64,000 bases of DNA. Origin: Neurospora tetrasperma FGSC 2508. Its lineage: Eukaryota > Ascomycota > Sordariomycetes > Sordariales > Sordariaceae. Below the pieces are notes generated by a model that was not told the origin of the DNA, did no database searches, and worked only from the letters and a program-made list of their open reading frames with translations. The stretch lies in assembly GCF_000213175.1 (NCBI RefSeq), contig NW_009799179.1, positions 6,431,519 to 6,495,518 on the forward strand, in the 5' to 3' direction. Of the stretch, positions 1-12,960 are shown piece after piece (position 1 is the first letter of the stretch; each line of letters begins with the position of its first letter). Position numbers and translations under genes: made by a program.

Positions 1-279
1 ACTCGGCAGTAAGAGACATTCCAGATACCGTTCAGCAGCCATGGTATGAGAAAGACAAAAGAAAAAAAATATCAACTAGCCCCGAGTTGGACAGCAGCAA
101 GGCATGATATATACATGAGCATGTCAGGTTGATGTAGCTTCGGATGGGCAGATAATTGCACGAGGTGTTCAGCTGTGTGCGTTCAGTGCTATAGGCTGTA
201 ATCAAGTAGAAATCACCGGGCCAGCACTGGAAACCAAAGGACAACGAGAGAAAGAAACAGCCTCCCCAACCCTTTCAAA
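1..279. other. Upstream region of NPR3
   Basis: No gene is visible in this stretch. It is the immediate 5' flank and probable leader of the NPR3 gene. The 30 bases before the start codon are C/A-rich, as expected for a fungal 5' UTR. Several ATG triplets lie further upstream (for example near 40), so the transcription start cannot be placed from sequence. Confidence 0.6.
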
Positions 280-3200
280 ATGGCATACCCCGTCTTGCCT
301 AGCCCAGACAACTTCCTCGCTGTTGCTCTCGTCATCAACCGGTCTCGGGACGGCCCGCGATTTGTCTTCCACTATCCCCCCCATGTCTTGCCACCACAGG
401 CTACAGCAGCCGCAAGAGACGGCGACGATCTGGACGATCTGGACGAGGAAGACGAGGCCCTTCTGCATCGAGTCACCCATGCCGTTGGCCTCGATGCCAG
501 CTCTTCATCCCCGTTAAAGGAGTCCGAGCTGTCGCAGTGGAACCACGACGACCATCTCATCACCGAGAGCGGCACACAGATTGTTCCTTGGGAGCACGTT
601 GCTGGCTTCCCGACCAAGGATCTGGAAAACATTCTGACTCCGGCCAGGGCCTATCACAAACGCTTGTTCCAGGTTTCCCTGGATTCTCTCTACTGCGTTT
701 CGTATCCCATCTATGTGCCAGAGAACGGGGTCTGGCGGAAGAAGAGCAAGAAGCAGCAAAAGCACCGGGATCACGATGACACCGCTCCTACAGACACAGA
801 CGGTCCGGTCAGGACCAGTGACAAAGGCCCCTCGGATGTAGACCAGCTTGCTGCCAAACCAGCCGAAGAGGCCGAAGACAAGAAAAGCTCCATGACCATG
901 TTCAACCTTGTCTTCATCTTGAACCCCCGAAGGCATGAGGTTGCCGACCTTGTCGACATACTCTACACGCATATCATCAAGAAAGTCAACAAGGCATACA
1001 AGTACTGCCAGCAGAGGGGTGATTTCATCTGGAAGGAATCTAAGAAGATTCTAGCCTTGAAGGACAAGGGCCGGGAAGACAGTGAGTGTATCCATCACCT
1101 CCATCGCTGTGGGCTCCTGCTAATGTGCCTGCTTGTGAACCAGAGAGGAAGATGAGTCAGTTGTGGGAGGAAATCCTATCAAATTCTTCACTGGCAGCGT
1201 CTATGCAGGACATATACGATGCCATATCACGAAACAGAATTGCTGCCATTCAGCTTGAGACCATTGAGGGTGTGGTTACTCACTCCGTGCAGATTCCTGT
1301 GCCATTCCATGTGCCCGACCTGCCACAGGACGGCCAAGCGGAGGAGCAGCTTGGCCTGTGGTTGACGACGGCAAACTCATTGCAAGCCGACGAGAACGTA
1401 GAGGAGCCCGAAAATCTGGACAAGACCTTTGCGCTCCTCCTGATGGCAGAAGAGAAGAAAGTTATCAACGAATTATTGGGCCCCGAATCCGACCCTACTA
1501 CACAGGCCATGATCGAGTTTGTACGCAGATGCAAGCCCAATCTCTCCTTCCACCAGGTGCAACAACAGGCAAGTAGTATCCTTTCGCCTGCCCAGGTGCG
1601 GAGGTTCGCCGAACACTTCATATTCTGGCGACGAGCCATCGCCATACCGCCTTTGCACGGCCGCGATATGTACATCGTGAGTCCCAACTGCGATCTGCGC
1701 AGACTTCCTCAAGCAGCTGCTCAGTGGGCGAGACAGTTCCCACTATCACCACCGTTGCCCAATTTCCTGGCCGAGCTGAGCGTTGCCCCACGGCCGTATA
1801 AACTGCACTGTCCGAGTAAGGCTCACCGGCCTCTTTATATGGCTATGCTGGCGTGGCTGATGCGCGGCGGTTGGGTTACCCAGCTCTGCACCTTTGCGTA
1901 CGTTGTGGTCTGGCCGGAGATCATATACGAAGTTGAATATGAACTAGAGGCAGAAGAGATTGCGCACGAGAAGGCGAAAGCACAGAATAGGGGCCGGGAG
2001 GACCAAGGCCACAAACACGACGATATGCTGTCTCCAACAACGGCGGCGGACAACGGTGGTGACATCGGAGGACCCGGTAACAACGTGTTGGCAGCGGCAC
2101 TCAGCGAGGGTCCCTTAGCAGGCTTCGCCGGATCTGGATTCCTTTCGCTCGCAGCCGAGTCGACATCGGCCTCAGACCTGGATTCCTCGGCAGCAACTCT
2201 CCGTGACCTGTCCAATTCACAGTCACCGACCCTTTCCCGCGCCCAACCAGCTTCTACCCCCATCAACGAGTTCCTCCCCACCCTAACTTCGCCCATGTCA
2301 ACCACTTCCCTCTCAACCCTCATCCTCGGAACCAGCGACTACATGACCAACTCCCACAAAGACAACTACAATAACAATGGCTCCTCCTCTCCCACAGCCT
2401 CCTACGCCTCCGCCAACACTCTCAACATGCTCAACCCGCCCCGCCCCACCCTCCAACTCACCCACACCATATGCGAAGATACCAACGCCTCAGCCGGTAC
2501 TTCCTCCACGCACCATCAGCCCACCCCCGCCGAACAGGCCGCAGAGAAAGCCCGACTGGAGCGCATAGCCGACAAAGCGGCGCGCGAGCTCGCGGAGCGG
2601 GCCATGGCGCACGCGCGAAAGGCTGTGCCGCAGGCAACGAGACACCCGAGCGTAAACCATGCTAAACACCTGCTGGGCATGAGCCCGCATATTATATTGG
2701 ATGCGAAGAAGGCGACGGGGAAGGAGAGTTTGTACTTGAGTGCTATTGAGAGAAGGTTGAGGGGGCGGGGTGGGGAGGTGGCTACGACGACGGCGGCGAC
2801 TGTTGCTGCTGCAGGTGCATCTGAGGCCGGTACTAGTAGTGACGCTGCAGCCACGGACGGTGCTGGTGTGGAAGGATCGGGGACGGGGCCGGAGGATGCT
2901 GCCGCTGCTGGAGCTGGTAACGGCAATAACAACAATAACAACAACAAAAACAGCAGCAGTGCCAATGCTTCCGCAAACACCGCTCCAAGCAATGATGCCA
3001 CAAACATCGCATCCCCCTCCGCGACTGGTACCCACACCACCGGCGCCGGCGCGAAAACAGCCAGCGGAACCGGAACGTCAGGAGGGGGGCGTACCGTCTC
3101 CGGATCAGCCAGCGCTCAACGAGGGACTAAGGACTGGGACGAGCGGGTGGCTAACACGTGGCCTCAGTTCTGGAAGTACTTCAATGGGCGGTCGGCGCTG

Positions 3201-3296
3201 GAGCGGATTGCTTTGCAAGAGGATATGAAGCGGAAGGAGGCGTGGTCGTTATTGACGGCCATGAGCGAGTATTTGTTGTGTACCAGACATTGGTGA
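280..3296 (+). CDS. npr3: Nitrogen permease regulator 3 (NPR3), GATOR1/SEACIT subunit
   Basis: Exons are 280..1081 and 1144..3296, encoding 984 aa. The intron (62 nt) has donor GTGAGT, branch GCTAATG and acceptor CAG and joins the two frames cleanly. The N-terminus (PSPDNFLAVALVINRSRDGP, then FVFHYPPHV) is the hallmark start of the NPR3 longin-type domain. Conserved blocks follow around residues 100-140 and 205-265 (MTMFNLVFILNPRRHE) and 270-550. The middle (about 550-900) is disordered, with Ala/Gly/Asn-rich runs and an N-run near residue 865. The C-terminus (KDWDERVANTWPQFWKYFNG onward) is the conserved winged-helix end. In yeast and animals NPR3 with NPR2 and IML1/DEPDC5 forms a GAP complex at the vacuole that holds TORC1 inactive when amino acids are scarce; I assume the same role here. 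The next gene is convergent. Family identity is strong; exact residue limits are approximate. Confidence 0.93.
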
Positions 3297-4556
3297 AGCG
3301 GTCGATGGCCAAGGGGCTGTGTATATACATAGTATTTCCATTGTCATGCCGGTAAACACAATAGTTGACTGCGGGTACTAATATTGGACAATCAAAGTAT
3401 TTCGGGGGAGAAGCCTTTTCGCTATTGGCCTATAACCTACATTGTCGCTGATCACGATGGACAGTCGGCGCACCAGTGAACCCTCACCTGTCACCTAGTG
3501 AAATCGCTCAACAATCGAAGTCATGGGGCAACCGTGGAGGCTCTTACCTTCCACTTATTAGACAGTGTCGTTCCTTTCTCGAGTTTGATGTCTCCAGGAA
3601 GGAACTGCCACAGCCCATCCAAATACAGACGAGAAAGGTCGGCTTCCCTTGGTCGATACACTAGGTACCTCTAGCCGGAGGGCTGGCACGAATCAGTCCA
3701 TGAATGCGCCGCCCAACAGCCCTGAATACCTATGGCCTACACGGGTTTGTCGGATTGAGGGCACATTGATCGATATCATAAGGAGTCACCAAGCTTGGGT
3801 ACGAGTATGGTGTGGTGCAAGTAATCGATCGAATAGAGCGGTGATTGTCATGCTTCTTAGATAGAATCGACGAGAAACAAAGCCAACTCCTCCTTCATGC
3901 TACCCCGATGGAATCCTCCAAAGCGCCTGAGGTATAATCGTCATAAGCAGGAGAAACCCAGGTAGTACGCCATAGTGACCGGCTCCATAAAACAAAACAA
4001 GGACAGACGTAACACCGAAGAAACCGAGCCAGCAGAGTTACGCTAAAAATGATACTTCCGAAACACGAAGAACAGAAAAGAAAAGAAAAAAAAAAAAAAA
4101 ACAAAACCACATCCCTCTGCACTATCACGCAAGCGCCGTACCGAGGAAGTAAGCCGTCATGCCTTCCGTGTACACATGATGCTCGGTCAGAAAATAAGAT
4201 CGACAGCTAAAAAAGAAAGAATAGAAAGGAAACCCGAAACAGAATAAAAAACAAGACCCAGTCTGTACGCCCATGTGCCAAATCACATTTGTGCTCAATC
4301 CCTGAACGACCAGTGAAATGCTAAGTACCTAGACCCCGTTCCCAATGTGCCGCTGCGATGAAAATGCAGATCAGGGATATGAAAGCCTGTCAAGTGATGA
4401 TCATGGCCGAGATAATAAATGATATGTCCATAGGGTTCCAAGCGATGGTTAAGAGATGAGAAAGCCCCCCCCCGCCCTGCGTTCGTAACAAAAGAAAAGA
4501 GAAGATAAACTATAATCCACACTAGCATCGCGATCAACCAAATCCGATTCCTACGA
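3297..4556. other. Convergent 3' intergenic region
   Basis: This lies between the tail-to-tail NPR3 and bHLH genes and should hold both 3' UTRs. A-rich runs occur near 4085-4100 and 4245-4255. A TAGGTACC-type motif sits at 3661-3670. No coding sequence, RNA gene or repeat is supported. Confidence 0.65.
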
Positions 4557-6200
4557 TCATTGAGTCAAGTCCATTCCATACTCGTCCTCCTCTTTGAACT
4601 CCATGTCAGCGCCGTCATCCTCATATTCAAGGAAGTCGCCGGCATCGAGGCCATCGTTGAACTTCCCGTCGGCGCCACCATGGGCGGGACTGGTGGAAAG
4701 GTGTTCGCCATTGACACCGTTGGTGTTCAAGGGCTCACCCTTGTAGTCCGTATGATGGGGAACACGAAGGCCAGTGCCAGCCGTGCGAGAGTACGAGAAT
4801 CCCCGGGTCTTCCCGCTACCGTCCTCTCCTCTGGCAATGGCCTCCATAAGCTCTGTCTGCATCCGCTTCTCATCATCGGTGATCTCAAAGGGCACCGTAC
4901 CCCCACGCTCCAACAAGGCATTGATGAGCTCTTCTTGTTGTTGGATCTTGAGGTAGGCCATCCACATAAGATCTCGAGTCCAGCTCACCGCACCATTCAA
5001 AATGTCGCCCTTGTTGGGACCCTTATCCTTCTCCTCAATCGGCAGGCCTGTCGTAATGTTTCCAGCCGTGCTGCCAGCCGCTCGTCTGGCTCCAGGTCCA
5101 GCTAGGGCTGATGTGGCTTGGGAAGGACTTGAAATGCCCGCAAGCGTGGGTGAAAGGGGCGTTCCGTTTTGAATTGCCTTGCGAATCTTTTCATCCTCTA
5201 GACGATGGGCAGGAACAAGCTTGCTAAGATCTTGAATGCGCTCGTTGATATTATCACGTCTCCGTCTTTCAACGAGGTTATGTGACTCGCGCCTCCTCTT
5301 CCTCTTTGCTTCTTGTGTCGACACAGAGGAGGTCGCGGTGCCAAGCTTGGCGGGCATGGATGTGCCGCCCTTCAACAGAATGTCATTGATCTGAGCATGG
5401 GGGCCATGAAGGCCTGCCTGAAGAGGTGATGAGAAACCAGACCCGGGAAACGAGGAGAGACTCTGTGGGGTTTGCATCCATTGCGCGGAATGGGACTTCT
5501 CATGGTGGGGGCCTGATGTCCTGATGGGCTGAGGGCCAAATGATCCCGAGTTCACCGACAGTCCGGCCATGTCTATCGCCTTGGGGGTAAGAGGGCTGCG
5601 TGTAGTGGACGACTTGCGCTGCATGGTTTGCGGTATCCTGGTATGTGCTTTTGCGCTCAAGAAATTTGGGTCAGTCCCATCACTGTTCATGTCGGTATTC
5701 GCTAATGGTGACCCAGCGTATGACATGGGCGACTGAAGCGATGTTCCGAAGGATTGAGGGTGCTGCATTTGCCGAAAATGCGAAAAGTTATGGACAAATG
5801 GCGATGCTATCGGATCGCCGTCGGGAGTGCTCGAATAGCCGTTTGTATGAGCTTGGTTGATGGGCAGGCTTTGATGATAAGAATCCGGAAAGTTCATGCC
5901 AACATCGTTCATTCCGCCAAAGTCTTGCCCATGACCCTGCATTCCGACATGAGGGTCACTAGGACTGTTCAGACCATCGAGAAGTTCATCGTCTCCAAAC
6001 AAAGCTGAGCCGCTAGAAAACCCATTCGACGAGTTGTTGGTGTGGTTGAGGTAGTTGTTTTGGAAGGAGCCATGAAAATTGGCCCCCATGGCCAGGTCGT
6101 TCGGGTCAATGCCTCCTCCACTGTGGCCGCCCATTGGGAATCCGTGTTGTGCCATGTTGTTGGGAATCCTATTGGTGGAACCTTCGGTGTCTGCCTGCAT
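4557..6200 (-). CDS. bHLH transcription factor with expanded loop
   Basis: Single coding exon of 547 aa. Residues 1-290 are Gly/Asn/Ser-rich and disordered. A basic helix-loop-helix follows: basic region and helix 1 (ESHNLVERRRRDNINERI, about 303-320, extending to SKLVP) and helix 2 (KGDILNGAVSWTRDLMWM, about 397-415), then an amphipathic stretch (AYLKIQQQEELINALLERG) that could extend the dimer. H, E and R occupy the class B E-box positions (HNLVE-RRRR), so CACGTG-type binding is likely. The loop is about 65 residues, far longer than the usual 8-20. The C-terminus is acidic (DFLEYEDDGADMEFKEEDEYG). It resembles MITF/USF-like fungal bHLH factors; I cannot name the ortholog. A second ATG at codon 16 is possible, but the first is preceded by an A-rich context (aaaaaggac). 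Confidence 0.85.
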   Translation of the reverse strand: MQADTEGSTNRIPNNMAQHGFPMGGHSGGGIDPNDLAMGANFHGSFQNNYLNHTNNSSNGFSSGSALFGDDELLDGLNSPSDPHVGMQGHGQDFGGMNDVGMNFPDSYHQSLPINQAHTNGYSSTPDGDPIASPFVHNFSHFRQMQHPQSFGTSLQSPMSYAGSPLANTDMNSDGTDPNFLSAKAHTRIPQTMQRKSSTTRSPLTPKAIDMAGLSVNSGSFGPQPIRTSGPHHEKSHSAQWMQTPQSLSSFPGSGFSSPLQAGLHGPHAQINDILLKGGTSMPAKLGTATSSVSTQEAKRKRRRESHNLVERRRRDNINERIQDLSKLVPAHRLEDEKIRKAIQNGTPLSPTLAGISSPSQATSALAGPGARRAAGSTAGNITTGLPIEEKDKGPNKGDILNGAVSWTRDLMWMAYLKIQQQEELINALLERGGTVPFEITDDEKRMQTELMEAIARGEDGSGKTRGFSYSRTAGTGLRVPHHTDYKGEPLNTNGVNGEHLSTSPAHGGADGKFNDGLDAGDFLEYEDDGADMEFKEEDEYGMDLTQ

Positions 6201-6262
6201 GTCCTTTTTCTTCCAAAGCCAACGAGATGGCGCCTAGACGAGTTTATTGACTAACGAGGGCC

Positions 6263-6334
6263 CTAGAGTGCCAGCAAGCGTTAGCAAAAGAAATCCCAGC
6301 CTCGTACCAAGTGATGTGGGTATGGGGGGCTTAC
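6263..6334 (-). other. Intron in the 5' UTR of the bHLH gene
   Basis: Read on the minus strand there is a donor GTAAGC at 6334, a branch-like GCTAACG at 6285-6279 and an acceptor CTCTAG ending at 6263, giving a 72-nt intron 63 nt upstream of the start codon. Size and signals match the other introns in the window. This is a prediction from motifs only. Confidence 0.55.
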
Positions 6335-9300
6335 CTTCGCAAACAGCCACCCATAAAATGGAAATATAAAGCAATCGAACAACAGCGAGGTTGAGTATGA
6401 CTCGGTGCCGCGGTTGGAGTGGTGGGTTTGCTTGGAGCGATGCGGGAAGATGTCAGGAGAGAGCAAACTGCAAGGCTGACGTGTCGCTGAGTCGCGGTGG
6501 TCTGAGGACAAGATATTCGGTGGGAACTGGGGATCAATGGCATCCAATTCCTTCGCAAGCAATTGCAAGTTTTGCGCAGGAACTCAGAACCGTGTCGTCG
6601 AGGGATGTCGAAGTCGGCGGTTGGTGAACGGTTCAATGTGGGCGATTGTGGTGAATGTCGGGTTGGGGTGTGTAGCCGCCTAACTGCCCTTGGCAATGTT
6701 CGGGGAAGTTTGTAACGAGTGCCCGTGAAGGCAAGGGAGCCAAGTCGCCGGAGAGGACAACAAAGGCAATGCACTGCAATGAAAGAAAAAGAAAGGGGCA
6801 AGCGATTGCCCAAACCGCAGCCTTTTTTTTTATGTCGGATCTTGCCTACGCTTCAGTCGCCGAATAGGAACGGAGAGCGAAAGCGACAAGGGGTGTGAAG
6901 TGGTTGCAGGTTGCAGTGGTTGCAGTGGTTCGCGGTTGAGATCCAAGGCTTCAGTTCAATCGGCCTTTTCTGTTGGGCAATGACTGGGATGAGTCAGCAG
7001 AACGTCCCGTTTGAATGCACTGCACCGCACCAAGCAGGACAGCGGTAGTAGGTTGCTACCTCGTTGTGGATGTTTTGAAGCAGGTGCGAGGCATCACAGC
7101 AGACAGCGGGCAGGGAGAGGCGAGGTGCAGGGAGCAGAATGAGTTGGGAGAGGAAGGAGTCAACTTTGCCAGGTTGTTGTGCGATGTGCGGAGAAAGCGC
7201 CGCTGACTCTGAGAGGGAAACTTTTGGGGTGGAAGGTGGGGACTAACAGAAAGGCGGTAAAGCGGAGGCACTGGATGTCCTATTACAGATTGTGTGATGG
7301 CGGCCGGCCTATATATGGTACGTAGGTACAGCCACAAGGAAGGAATGTACTCGTATCGGTATCGTAATCCGTCCTCTGCCGTGGTATTGGTTCTGCACCA
7401 CCCTAGCACTCCAAGAGCCCCGGGAGGCAATAAGTGCTGACGCGCCGTGTAAGACCCAACTGAAGAGAAGGGTGAGGGAGGGGGGAGGGTAGAGGGGCTG
7501 AAGTATTTAGAATTCGCAACCAGACGAGAAGGTTTGCGCGTTGAGATTTCCCTCGGTTCGGGAGGCGTTGTAAAAATGACTTGTTGTCTGTGCACACAGT
7601 GCTAGGTGGAAGGCGTTAGAACTTGAGGGCCAACTGAGTAAAGGTCAAGCGCATCAGCCTCGAAATAGGAGCCCTGTCCTTTTCGAGCACCCGACAATAT
7701 GTATGCGCTCCGAGCGGTAACTTGGCTGGCTGGCTGCGGGCTATATGAGCGGAATGCAGCGCGGAAGCGGCGGCTGGGAGACAGGCTGAGTTGTACGTGC
7801 TATTGCGTGAGTCAACTTCCGACGATCAGAGAAGTGCCCAAGAATAATGTTTGCCTCGCTGTTGGGAGAAAGCGAGTCAAGATGCCTATACAGTTTGGAG
7901 ATCGTGGTGTTATAAAAAGAGGTGAAAACCGTCCCACCTCGAGCGCCCTGCAAGATGATGTCTTAAGCAGAAAGAGAGAGGCGGGGTACGGAGTGGGGAG
8001 GAGTAGTCGATGGGGACCTAACGGAGGAGAAAGATCTGAGATGTGATGAGAACGGGGAAAATACCAGAGCCAATTTGCAATGCCTGGTATGCACATGAAA
8101 AGATGGTCGTTGCCTGCGTTTCGCCAAAGGGTGCCAAACTGCGCTATGCCAGTGTTATTGAGGTGAGAGAGTGGTGGTAACTCTTCCGAATGTGTAAGAG
8201 ATGCCGGCGTGTCGCCGATGAATAACTAGCACGCAATTTCGTCTTTCCGACCGTCTTGTTCTTGTGAATGGTTTGAATAGAGCGGGTGCGCTGTAATGAG
8301 GAATTCTCAAAGTGTGCGCCGTAACTGATCCATCAACCGTCAACCTCTAAGCAATTATGCCTTGGGGTACTTGCTTGGATCCGGATGCTTGCCATCCCCA
8401 GACTCGGACTTACACTACCGATCCAAAGTGGGGCCTGGTCAAGCTGATCCCCGGGCCGTCCGCGGGTCCCTAATCTCCTTTCACAGTCTGGACACCGTCC
8501 GCTGTCGGCTGCTGTCGACCGCTACCTCACCGCAGGTGACGGTCGCTAACGGTTTTCTCGTTGATTAATGAACCTTCAGGACCATTTGGCGTTGAGCTCA
8601 ACAAGGCTGACCCCCAAGATGATGATGGATGTAAGTCTCTGTAAGCTGACTGCTCAGCCCAGGTCCGATCACTGATTGGGGCAATCCACGGAACCTTGTA
8701 TTAGCGAGATAGCCTGCTGGCTGTTGAGTTGAACCTGGGGTGGGTTGCGTGGCCTTGCGTCCTAGAGGTATCTTTCTGATTCCAGTTTGTCCTACTTCTT
8801 AGATTTTTCAGACCCGCAATGCTCTTTGAGACACCACGTCCTTTTTGTCCCGCATGTAAACTGGCCAAATGGATGCCGGTCCCGGTTGGCTAATTGCCCG
8901 ATGTCTGATGTCTCTGGTTTCTTGTAGTTGTGGAAGGCGTACAGTGAAGCACTGATGTTTGCCTGGCTGAATCTTAACGAGGCTCGTGCAACTTGAGATA
9001 TGGGAGAATGAAGGTGGCGTTTGAAGTAACTGGACAGTGACAAGGTGAGCGCTGCCTGGTGGTTAGAGATTGATGTTCAGAGTTTATGCAACTTGGCAAC
9101 AAAGAGTCAAGAACCACAGAAGACAAATAGTTCGGGTTTCAGTGAAGTTTTACGAAAGCCCATGATATCCAAGCGGCTCATCAGCATCTTATATACTGAT
9201 ACTTACCGAGGAGAGGGCAAAGATGTGTATACGAGGCCACCCACACATTCCACTACCGATGACTTATCACAACCATGTCTTCTGATCTTATCGGTCAAAA

Positions 9301-11652
9301 AGGGTGGGCTGGAATCATGGCAGGAATCAATATGCAATCGCTACAACACTGCCTGATACCCTTGCGGATTTCCTTCGACATCTTTCGGGCTGATGATTTA
9401 GCTGATCGGGAACATCGGAGGAGATGTGAAATTTTTGTAAAAAGGTATGATGGGCGAGGAGCATCCTGGGATCATGGAGGGCACCTGTCTATCAGCGTGA
9501 CTCGGCGGGTGAGACACCAAGGCACACCAATCCGAAAACGTTGATCATGGCAACCTCACACCCAGTTCAGGGCCTATGCTCACACAGTCCAAATCTACCC
9601 TACTCCAGACCTTCCTTGGTGGAGCGGACTGCTTTATCCGATCTGAGTTATCCACGCAGTAGTCTGGGTTGTATTCAAGCTTGATAGAGACACAAAGACT
9701 CCTAGTGCATATTGCTGCGCTTAGAGCTACCATATACGAACGTACATGAAAGCTCTGGCAATACGCATGCCAATAAATCTTCAACATGCCATGCACGACG
9801 CCTCTCTGTCGAAGAGACTTCGGCCGTAACCATTCACTCATCCAACAAGATGCCCTCCATCAGGCGAACAACAGCCGGCACGATGATTCCGAGGCAGAAA
9901 GGGCCACTCACCGAGAAGTTGGGGGTTCGACCGGCATCCAGCACTGCAGTTGAGGAGCCGGCCGATGTAGGACTCTTAGACAGCAAGAGGAAGGATGTTG
10001 GCAGATCCTAGCTAGCCATCGCCATCTACATCCCCATGGCCGTCTTATCGCGCCAAGTGTCATCTAAGACGTTGAGCCCTCGTCGCTATCGGGATTAGAG
10101 CCTGCCCTGTCTGATTCTCCAGTTTCCATAGTAAGACCCCGCGCTACGCAAGCGAGGCGTGTTGGTGAAGCTGCACATACGTACTGTGGTCCTCAGAGGC
10201 CCATGGACCCCGCACCATTGCTGACGTTGAAGGACAAGACCGTCAAGGAGACGCCCCATGCATTTCATATGATTTCCATGCTTCCTTCCCTTTTGCCGTT
10301 TATCGAGTACGGTTGATTGCCGCAAAGCACATTGGAAGTCATTCCTCGCCGCGTCGTCTGTTGAGGGTTGTCTCTCTGGAGCTACATAGTAGGAGTTGTG
10401 CAACATTCGACAATGGTTGCCCCTCAGCTGTAGGACTGTTTCCCCTCATGGCGGAGGACTGACTGACAGCCCCTCTAAACGAATGGGTTCAGTTTTGGAG
10501 AGGATGCCAGAGGGCGCCCGGCGTGAGGTGAGTGGATGCCTTCCCACGTCGCTTTGGATGCCACCCTGCGAGCTGGGTCCGTGATCACCTTGTGGACCAA
10601 GGATGGTATAGACTGGCCAATCAGATGACAGACGGCAAAGCCTGTGGTTGCGTCCGATCAGGCCGTTGCATGCGCATTCAGTCCCACCTCACTGCCGCCG
10701 CTAGCTGGCCGAGCTGGCCACTCAGTGTAGTGTAGTGTAAGGTGGCTAGAGCCAGGAAGCTTCAGTCAACTCCGAGCAACCCATGAACCTCACTCGGTTG
10801 TTGTGTGCAGGGCAGGGCAGCAACCTGTCACCACCAGTGCGACACGCCCCAACACGCGCATCTGAGCTGCGTACCCCATCCATCACCCTAACGCGATCAA
10901 CCTATGTAGGTATCTAGGCTCTATCATTTGCACCTTCACATAACCACGCACACTAGTCGGCCACCCAGCTATCCAAGATACCCGAGTTGCCGATATCGTG
11001 TGCCAGGCATCCCTACGTAACGACACTGTTGAACACGCACACCGCGTCGGAAGGCGGCGACAAACACGGAACTCTCCCCAGACGACCCCCAAGCGTTTCC
11101 AACAATTGGAAGACAGGGGCTTGAACTAGATCGCCAAAACCTGCTATTTTTGCAGCCGATAGCCTCCCGAGCTTGTCGCGTCCTTGACTGCGGTATCATC
11201 TGAACACCAAACGTGGGTCTTATTCCTGTCGACCTCTGGCCGTCTGGTGGTCGCATGATTGCCTCTTCCCTGATATCAAACATTCAAGACTAATTCTCCC
11301 TCTTCGGATACAGTCTATGGTCGCTTCTGCCGTCAGTCGCCCTACCCGCTGCGAGCGTATCTCACCTTACCGCACCACCCACTCCGGCACCGCTACCCAA
11401 TAACACCGCTTGCTCGACCATCTACACACCCCTTTTCCATCCGATCTATCACAAGTCAGCTCCGGCCTTGTTTGTCCGTAATCGTCCTCATAGAGACGGT
11501 CACTGGACACTCCATCTTTACATAGTTCCAAAGTACTGGCCAATTTGTGGTCCTGAAGGAAACGAGACCGGAACTCTCCCATTTCACCAAGGCTCCACCC
11601 CCACGGTCTCATACTCCCGACACCCGACCTTAGACATCCCCGTCTCTCCATC
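6335..11652. other. 5.3-kb intergenic region between divergent bHLH and SFT2 genes
   Basis: The left part should carry the promoter and leader of the minus-strand bHLH gene, and the right part (about 11.3-11.65 kb, CT-rich) the leader of SFT2. A short tandem-like run of GTTGCAGTGG repeats lies near 6905-6935. Open frames here are short, overlap on both strands and have no recognisable motif. I see no RNA gene or transposon. Such a long divergent spacer suggests an extended regulatory region for the bHLH gene. Confidence 0.6.
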
Positions 11653-12960
11653 ATGGCTTCGGCGTCTTTCCGAGACTCGCTGAGCTCTCTAGGATGGTCC
11701 CGCCGAGAAGCGGACATTCCTGTCAACACGTCCCAACAGCGCGGTCTACTATCATCCATCAAGTCTCTCAACCCCTTCGGCAATGGTGGCTATGTTCAAC
11801 TACCAACGACTGAAGGCCCCGGTGCTGCTCTTCCAGCCCCTACCCGTCGGGAAGAGGAAGAAGGCTGGTTTGTTTGTGAGTCAACTCCCATTGTGCTTGC
11901 TTCAGCTGCTCGTCTTTCCATGTTGCCTGCTGTGCTTTGCAGCATTTTCCCTTCGTACCCCTGCAGAGGAGATTCGCGGTGCAGGACATGTGCCGCTTTC
12001 GCGTTTCCGTGTCTCAGTCACCAGGTTGCTGAGCATGTAGATGGTGGGGGAGGGGAGGGTATAGCGGTTTCATCCTCCTTCCTATTCACGTCCACTTTGG
12101 AGATCATCGACGCTACAGCACGGCTAATGAGTACTCTACAGTGAGCCGGTGGGACCGCATGCTGATTTTCGCTGCTTGCAATCTGGGCGCGCTGGCTTGC
12201 TTCGTCCTGGCCTTCGCCTTGTTCCCAGTGTTGTCACTAAAGCCGCGCAAGCTCGTAATCCTGTGAGCGCCTCCTTGTTCTTCACAACCTTCCCCCTTCC
12301 CTCCACAACCAAGTTGCTTTCCCAAGCCCAGCCCTTACTCCCTCTCTCGGGAACCTTCCCCCCCCCCAATTTCTTGACTTGACTCATCATTATGCACTGG
12401 AACCCGTCGTTATATCTGTTTGATGGTGCATATGCACAACATTCGCATGATAGCCTAGCCATGTTGGCGGCCCGATGACTCTACGAGGCCGATCATCCGG
12501 CGCTTGGATGACTTGTTGGTATCATCGACATTCTAAGGGGCAGATCGGATAGTCAACTATGGATGTCTTGCTAACGCATGCGGTCCCTGACCCATAGGTG
12601 GACACTCGGCTCGATACTCTTCATCACGTCCTTTGCGGCTATGATGGGACCTTGGGCGTACTTGAAGCACCTGACCTCTGGTACAAGGTTGCCTTTTACA
12701 TCGGCATACTTTGGCTCCTTGATTCTGACCATGTACTTTGCTCTTAGCGTGAGTTCGCTCTAGCCCTTGTCTGGCGTATCATAGTTGACTAACATGATAG
12801 GAAATAGTTACACAGCACCATCCTCACCCTCCTCTCCGCCCTCGTCCAGATGGCGGCTCTGATCTGGTACCTAGTCAGCTACTTCCCTATGGGGGCGGAT
12901 GGTCTTCGCGTTGCGACGTCCTTCGGGGCCCGCAGAGCCGCCGCCTGGATGTCTGGGTGA
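11653..12960 (+). CDS. sft2: SFT2-family Golgi vesicle transport protein
   Basis: Exons 11653..11875, 12142..12262, 12598..12748 and 12808..12960 give 215 aa, the same length as yeast Sft2. Introns have donors GTGAGT/GTGAGC/GTGAGT, branch points GCTAATG/GCTAACG/ACTAAC and acceptors CAG/TAG/TAG. After a cytosolic N-terminus of about 75 residues come LSRWDRMLIFAACNLGAL, KPRKLVIL-WTLGSILF, MMGPWAYLKHL, LPFTSAYFGSLILTMYFALS and LLSALVQMAALIWYLVSYFP: four membrane helices in the SFT2/GOT1 order, with the family RWDR, KPRK, TLGS and GP motifs. In yeast Sft2 is a Golgi membrane protein that acts with Got1 in fusion of endosome-derived vesicles at the late Golgi. The last acceptor is the second of two TAGs, 7 nt apart; only it keeps the conserved frame. 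Confidence 0.93.
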
